Positions 59,881-64,000 of a stretch of 64,000 nt of DNA are shown here, piece by piece (the stretch's first letter is position 1; the number at the start of each line of letters is the position of its first letter). The notes beneath the pieces were generated by a model, which ran no database searches, was not told the origin of the DNA, and saw nothing but the letters and a program-made list of their open reading frames with translations. A program made the position numbers and the translations under genes. The DNA comes from Tengunoibacter tsumagoiensis. Lineage in GTDB: Bacteria; Chloroflexota; Ktedonobacteria; Ktedonobacterales; Ktedonobacteraceae. Where the stretch lies: positions 2,332,691 through 2,396,690 of the forward strand of contig NZ_BIFR01000002.1 of the NCBI RefSeq assembly GCF_003967535.1, written 5' to 3'.

Positions 59881-62067
59881 CTATTGAGCCTTCAAGTGAA
59901 CAACGCAGCTTGCATATGAGCTATTGCCCAATGGCAATTGAAGGCCATAGTGCATTAAAGAGGCACCTGACCGTATCTCTTCCTGAGCTTGCTGACCATT
60001 GTTGATATGATAGAGTGTCTCAGGACGCAACCCCTGCAGGCGTAGACGAGGAGACTCTTCCTGGAAAGGGTTCATTCGTCGATAGGCAAAGACGACGGCC
60101 TCGCTGGCATCAGGTGCGACACATTCAACCGCTCCCAATACTCCTTCGGTTGCAGTCGGAGAGAGAAGCCAGTACTGATCCCCATCCTGAACGAGATGAC
60201 GGATCTGCTTATAGAGGGCAATCCAATGTGCAGCTTCGGTAAGGTCTTCATCACTCCAGTGCAGCAGGTGTCCTCCTATACCAAGCATCCCCATCATAGC
60301 AACATGGAAACGGAAGGAGAGAGGAATCTCATTCACACGACGATCGTTGGGAGAGTCAGTTACCCAATCGCTCATGACACGGCCCGGCAGGATCAACGAG
60401 CTTCCTTCTTGAATAAAAAGTCGGGCATCAGGATGGGTATTATCGCTTGTCCAGACCTGATCTGTACGGCGCAGGATGCCAAGATCAGCACGATGACCGC
60501 CACTGGCACATGACTCTATGGCCAGCTGAGGATGTCGTTGGCGAAGGCCATCCATAATAGCATACACGCCCTCTACATGCCGCACCCAGAGCTCACGCGC
60601 ATCGCCTCCCTGGGCAACATATTCAGGCCAGCCGGGCTCAGAGATTGGACGATTCATGTCCCACTTAATAAAATCAATCCCATTCTCAGCTACTAACCTG
60701 GAAAGAATATCCAACAGATAAGCCTGCACATCAGCACGTCCAACATTTAAGACCAACTGTTGACGCGACTCATTCCTTGGTCGCAGGGGGAAATGATAGA
60801 CCCAATCGGGATGCGCACGATAGAGATCGCTATCTGGATTAACCATCTCTGGCTCAACCCAGATCCCAAATTGCATGCCTAAAGCTTTCACACGCTCAAC
60901 AAGCGGCAGCAGACCATTGGGGAACTTCACAGGATCTACGCGCCAATCACCAAGCCCCGCATTGTCGGTAATACGAGCAGGAAACCAGCCATCATCCATG
61001 ACAAAGAGCTCAACACCCATTTTCGCCGCTCGCTCGGCAAGCGCAATCTGTCCCTCTTCATTCACATCGAACAGAGTGGCTTCCCAGGAATTATAGAGTA
61101 CTGGCCGTGGCTGTCGTGCCTGCTCAGCAGGAAGAACGTGCTGACGAATATAGCGATGTAAGCGGTGGCGCGAGCCATTGAAACCGTCGTTGGCGAAGCC
61201 TGCAACAAATTCTGGTGTGGTAAAGCTCTCACCTGACTGAAGCTGCCAGGCAAAATCAAAATCATGGATACCGCCTGTAATCGCCGTTGCCCCCCAGATC
61301 GAGGTGTTGATATGCAAGGTCCAGTTTCCACTCCAGGCCAATGTACCAAAATAAAGTTCGGAGGCATACTCGGTGCCGGGAGCATCAATGGCAAACCAGG
61401 GAATGCTCGCGCCTGAGATCCCACGCAGATTCTCCAGTACAACACTCCCTGGAACCAGCTTTCGCTCCTGAAGCCTGGTCTCGCTCAACCACTTGCCCGC
61501 CAGCGACGTAATGCGGCGCGGCTCAAACTGACGAGGCAGATGCCAGGCAGCAGAAAAAGCTCGCTCAAGCGTGATCCGTTCGGCTCCTTTGTTGCTAAAG
61601 CTTGCAGAACGAATAATCAGATCATTGGCAGTATCAACACGATATGTTAATAAAACTTCGAGAGGGTATACAGCATCATGCAGGATAATGTGTAGTTCTG
61701 GTAGACCTTCAATCTCAGTAATTTGATAGGTAGAGAAACGCAGATCGAGATCACGTGTGCCATCGGAGAAAGTCGCCTTCGCCACAGTCTCTCCATAGCG
61801 CAAGCCACCAAATGGCGGATACTCTTCCATCGTCAGAGTCAGGCCAGGGTCCTGGGAGCCATGTTCACGATGAACCTGTGGCAGTGGAAGATCGGTTGCA
61901 CTGGCAAGGCGTCTCCCCCAATATTGATGTACCAGGATTCCTTCGGGCGAGATCCCCAAAGCATACGTACTCTCTTCTGTCGTCAGCAACCAACTTTTCT
62001 GCTCGGCGGCATAAAAAATACCAGTCGCCAGCCATTGCGACTGTAAAGAAGATTTATGAGAAGACAT
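59881..62067 (-). CDS. alpha-galactosidase, glycoside hydrolase family 36
   Basis: 728 residues from the ATG at 62067 with AAAGG about ten bases ahead (a TTG at 62085 in the same frame is less likely). The N-terminal beta-sandwich is followed by the TIM barrel: LFVMDDGWFPAR, the nucleophile Asp in DFIKWDMNRPISEPG, and CASGGHRADLGILRRTDQVWTSDNTHPDAR with the acid/base Asp in SDNT. A short C-terminal domain closes it. There is no signal peptide, so it acts in the cytoplasm on imported galactosides such as melibiose or raffinose-type sugars. No transporter or regulator for those sugars is adjacent. Confidence 0.93.
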   Translation of the reverse strand: MSSHKSSLQSQWLATGIFYAAEQKSWLLTTEESTYALGISPEGILVHQYWGRRLASATDLPLPQVHREHGSQDPGLTLTMEEYPPFGGLRYGETVAKATFSDGTRDLDLRFSTYQITEIEGLPELHIILHDAVYPLEVLLTYRVDTANDLIIRSASFSNKGAERITLERAFSAAWHLPRQFEPRRITSLAGKWLSETRLQERKLVPGSVVLENLRGISGASIPWFAIDAPGTEYASELYFGTLAWSGNWTLHINTSIWGATAITGGIHDFDFAWQLQSGESFTTPEFVAGFANDGFNGSRHRLHRYIRQHVLPAEQARQPRPVLYNSWEATLFDVNEEGQIALAERAAKMGVELFVMDDGWFPARITDNAGLGDWRVDPVKFPNGLLPLVERVKALGMQFGIWVEPEMVNPDSDLYRAHPDWVYHFPLRPRNESRQQLVLNVGRADVQAYLLDILSRLVAENGIDFIKWDMNRPISEPGWPEYVAQGGDARELWVRHVEGVYAIMDGLRQRHPQLAIESCASGGHRADLGILRRTDQVWTSDNTHPDARLFIQEGSSLILPGRVMSDWVTDSPNDRRVNEIPLSFRFHVAMMGMLGIGGHLLHWSDEDLTEAAHWIALYKQIRHLVQDGDQYWLLSPTATEGVLGAVECVAPDASEAVVFAYRRMNPFQEESPRLRLQGLRPETLYHINNGQQAQEEIRSGASLMHYGLQLPLGNSSYASCVVHLKAQ

Positions 62068-62246
62068 AGATAATGACCCTTTCAAAATACATCAGCGTTT
62101 ATATATTGAGCGGACTTCCATCTTACCTTACCGTTTCTATAGAACTCTGTCAACGGGTAAAACCACACACAAAATAGCCTTCCTGGTAGTGGAATAAAGG
62201 AAGTCAGGTTCTCAAAGTTTCCGGAGGGAATCAAAAAAGTAGGGCT

Positions 62247-62690
62247 TTAATTCAATTGGCACTCTTTGCAGCGACCAAAAAAGGTCAGTGTATGACCCTC
62301 AATCGCAAAATCCGTCTGATTACTGATCGTCGCAATCTGTTCTGGGGAGAGGCAAAGATCGACTTCAACAACGCGATGACATTGTGAACAGGTGAGATGA
62401 TGATGATGATGGGAACCACCACAGACGCGATAGTGGTGTGAGCCATCTGCAAACTCAATGCGATTAAGCAAGCCTACATCTACAAGCTTCTCTACAGAAC
62501 GAAAGACCGTTGCACGTCCAATGCGTGGATCCTCCTGACGCAAAGTCTGCCAGAGATCATCTGTAGTGAAATCTGAACCAGCCAGGGCCAGTTTAATCAA
62601 ATGTTCGGCAATGAGTTGACGCGGACGTGTATTGCGCTGGCTCAGTTCATTGAACGCGGCATAAATTTTATCCGCAATACCCTCAGACAC
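62247..62690 (-). CDS. Fur-family metalloregulator, probably Zur-like
   Basis: 147 residues, GTG start with GGGAG ahead. The winged helix has RNTRPRQLIAEHLIKL, the DDLWQTLRQEDPRIGRATVFRSVEKL recognition part and FADGSHHYRVCGGSHHHHHLTC. The structural zinc cysteines are CSQC and CKEC. The His-rich segment supplies the sensory metal site. Fur, Zur and PerR are hard to separate by eye. The adjacent metal ABC permease genes on the same strand, of the zinc/manganese class, favour Zur. Its operator was not found. Confidence 0.85.
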   Translation of the reverse strand: MSEGIADKIYAAFNELSQRNTRPRQLIAEHLIKLALAGSDFTTDDLWQTLRQEDPRIGRATVFRSVEKLVDVGLLNRIEFADGSHHYRVCGGSHHHHHLTCSQCHRVVEVDLCLSPEQIATISNQTDFAIEGHTLTFFGRCKECQLN

Positions 62691-62871
62691 GTCATTTCTC
62701 CCATTTATCGTTACGAATGCAAAAGAAAAAGAAAGTGGAAAAACGCTATTTTAATCTCATCCTTAATCTAGCAACAAACAGAGAAGAAGAAAACTTCTTC
62801 CCATTATTTTACCACAAGAGCAAGCCCTTCACCAGAGACAGGCCCCCCATCGCGCGCGCATCCACAAGAAT

Positions 62872-63759
62872 CTAGCACAGCTTCGAGAGATTCTGGTCAG
62901 CACAATCATTACAATGAGAAGATGCAACAGCGCGGTGTGGAGCACGAAAACGGCGTATCACTACAGCGACAAAATACGAACAGGCAGAGAGCGTTGCAAT
63001 ATAGAAGCCCGCAGGTAGCTGGCGACCTGTCCCCATAAAGGTTAAGATGAGCCCTCCCCAGGTAAAAAATAGGCTTAAGCAGACCGATACAAGCAGCGTC
63101 GTACGTGGACGATGCGTTATATAGATCGCAGTTGCAGCCGGAGCAACCAGTAAAGCAAAGACGAGCAAAACACCAATCACCAGTACCGACTCGGCTGTCG
63201 TGATCGCCAATAACACTAAAAAGATTATTGAGAGCAGACGTACAGGTACACCACGAGTCTCAGCGACTACTGGATCAATCGAAGCAAATAACAAGGGACG
63301 GAACAGACAGGCCAGAATGAGCAGAATCAAACAGCTACAGATGAGAGAGATCCAAAGATCTGCACGTGTCACAGCCAGAATCGAGCCAAACAAAATATTC
63401 ATACCAGCAGAAGAATGGGAAGCACTACTCTGCGCATAAAGCGTCAAAAACAGTACACCCAGACCAAGAGCAAACGAGAGGACCATGCCAATTTCAACAT
63501 CGCGTCCCCGCAACCGATCACCCAGAGCCCCCATACCCAGAGCCGATAAAAAAGTCAGCAGCAGCATTCCAACCAGAGAGCTCAGCCCCAGGAGAGCGCC
63601 AGCCGTTGCACCCGCAAACCCAATATCAGTCAACGCTTCAGTGGCAAACGACTGAGCTCGAAGGACGACAAAATAGCCCATCAGGCCAGCAACGACCGCG
63701 ACAATACCACCGCCAATAAAAGCATTTTGCACAAATTCTTGCTGAAATAGATTCCACAT
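62872..63759 (-). CDS. zinc/manganese-type ABC transporter permease (ZnuB family)
   Basis: 295 residues with about eight hydrophobic segments. ABC-3 family landmarks are FVQNAFIGGGIVAVVAGLMG, FATEALTDIGFAGATAGALLG, GILLVFALLVAPAATA-type helices (VLVIGVLLVFALLVAPA), and RGRDVEIGMVLSFALGLGVLF. The C-terminus carries an unusual soluble tail with APHRAVASSHCNDCADQNLSKLC, which has several His and Cys residues. It lies just downstream of a second, incomplete permease of the same family (gap 30 bp) and 181 bases before the Fur-family regulator. Confidence 0.88.
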   Translation of the reverse strand: MWNLFQQEFVQNAFIGGGIVAVVAGLMGYFVVLRAQSFATEALTDIGFAGATAGALLGLSSLVGMLLLTFLSALGMGALGDRLRGRDVEIGMVLSFALGLGVLFLTLYAQSSASHSSAGMNILFGSILAVTRADLWISLICSCLILLILACLFRPLLFASIDPVVAETRGVPVRLLSIIFLVLLAITTAESVLVIGVLLVFALLVAPAATAIYITHRPRTTLLVSVCLSLFFTWGGLILTFMGTGRQLPAGFYIATLSACSYFVAVVIRRFRAPHRAVASSHCNDCADQNLSKLC

Positions 63760-63789
63760 ATTTTTTCACTCTTACTCTCCCTCAAAGCG

Positions 63790-64000
63790 CTAGCCTGAGA
63801 TAGTTTCTATCTGTACTTCATGTGCTTCTGAAGGCTTCCGAGCTCCATATTTTCTCCGACCAATCCAGAGTGGAGACAGCAGACGCACCGGAAGATAGAC
63901 ACCAAATGAGATCGTCGCAATATAAAAACTGGTTGGTAGTTCACCATTAGCCGCCGCCAGCAATACACCTGACCAGACAAAACACACACCCAGGAGAGCT
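63790..64000 (-). CDS. second ZnuB-type permease, C-terminal part (cut by the window end)
   Basis: Reading frame continuous from the last bases of the window to TAG at 63790-63792; about 70 residues are visible. The helix ALLGVCFVWSGVLLAA and the turn GELPTSFYIATISFGVYLPVRL correspond closely to the end of the neighbouring permease (GRQLPAGFYIATLSACSYFVA). The two are probably tandem paralogues acting as a heterodimer. The N-terminal part and presumably the ATPase and binding-protein genes lie outside the window. Confidence 0.8.
   Translation of the reverse strand, partial: ALLGVCFVWSGVLLAAANGELPTSFYIATISFGVYLPVRLLSPLWIGRRKYGARKPSEAHEVQIETISG

Noticed and set aside
1..64000. tRNA, rRNA or transposase genes
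   Set aside because: None seen by eye on either strand. No insertion-sequence ends with target duplications were recognised.

Overview
The window most resembles a Ktedonobacteria-type Chloroflexota chromosome (inference, moderately sure). The base composition is middling. Ribosome binding sites are purine-rich Gram-positive-style sites, and sigma70-type promoters fit well. Proline genes are led by a T-box, FO synthase is the fused CofG/CofH (FbiC) form, and the content is soil-type: S53 peptidase, NRPS, many sugar-active and membrane proteins, and large repeat-filled intergenic regions. No tRNA, rRNA, CRISPR array, transposase or phage module was seen.

Layout. 0-6.6 kb: the end of a probable permease, a DUF4097-type adhesin-like protein, two lipid-linked-sugar glycosyltransferases (PIG-V-like and YkcB/GT39-like) and an orphan Pvc16-like (DUF4255) protein. 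6.7-16.7 kb: two DHA2-type 14-TM exporters (the second paired with a TetR regulator), a HAMP-like membrane protein and a 1325-residue secreted double beta-helix protein. 17-20.9 kb: a TPR-AAA ATPase / TPR-membrane protein pair and a sedolisin-like peptidase. 21-27 kb: a two-module NRPS (A-T-C-A-T-TE). 27.5-37.4 kb: a metabolic core. It holds trhO (tRNA hydroxylation, possibly leaderless), proB-proA-proC behind a T-box, and fbiC-ribD-ribBA, which together could make 5-amino-6-ribitylaminouracil and convert it to FO, the deazaflavin core of F420.

37.4-41.7 kb: an intergenic region of interlocking palindromes beside a single-chain restriction-modification enzyme. 42-48 kb: a secreted EXORDIUM-like protein, a divergent histidine kinase / response regulator pair and a glutathione-independent formaldehyde dehydrogenase. 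48.2-53.5 kb: a xylose-type sugar importer (substrate-binding protein, ATPase, permease) downstream of a ROK/XylR-type repressor whose promoter carries a 25-bp xylO-like operator. 53.5-55.3 kb: a repeat family with two hairpins per unit, as one copy plus a 191-bp-period array, flanking a small membrane-anchored protein. 55.4-64 kb: an OsmC protein, a zinc-ribbon/DUF559-type nuclease, a small USP-like protein, an M3 oligopeptidase, a GH36 alpha-galactosidase, and a zinc-type ABC permease pair next to a Fur-family regulator.

The most interesting point is the fbiC-ribD-ribBA group. The DHBP synthase half of the RibBA-like protein has lost its signature residues while the GTP cyclohydrolase II half is intact. 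That is what would be expected if the cluster serves FO synthesis, which needs the GTP-derived branch of the riboflavin pathway but not DHBP. The two dispersed hairpin repeat families are the best candidates for undescribed non-coding structure.
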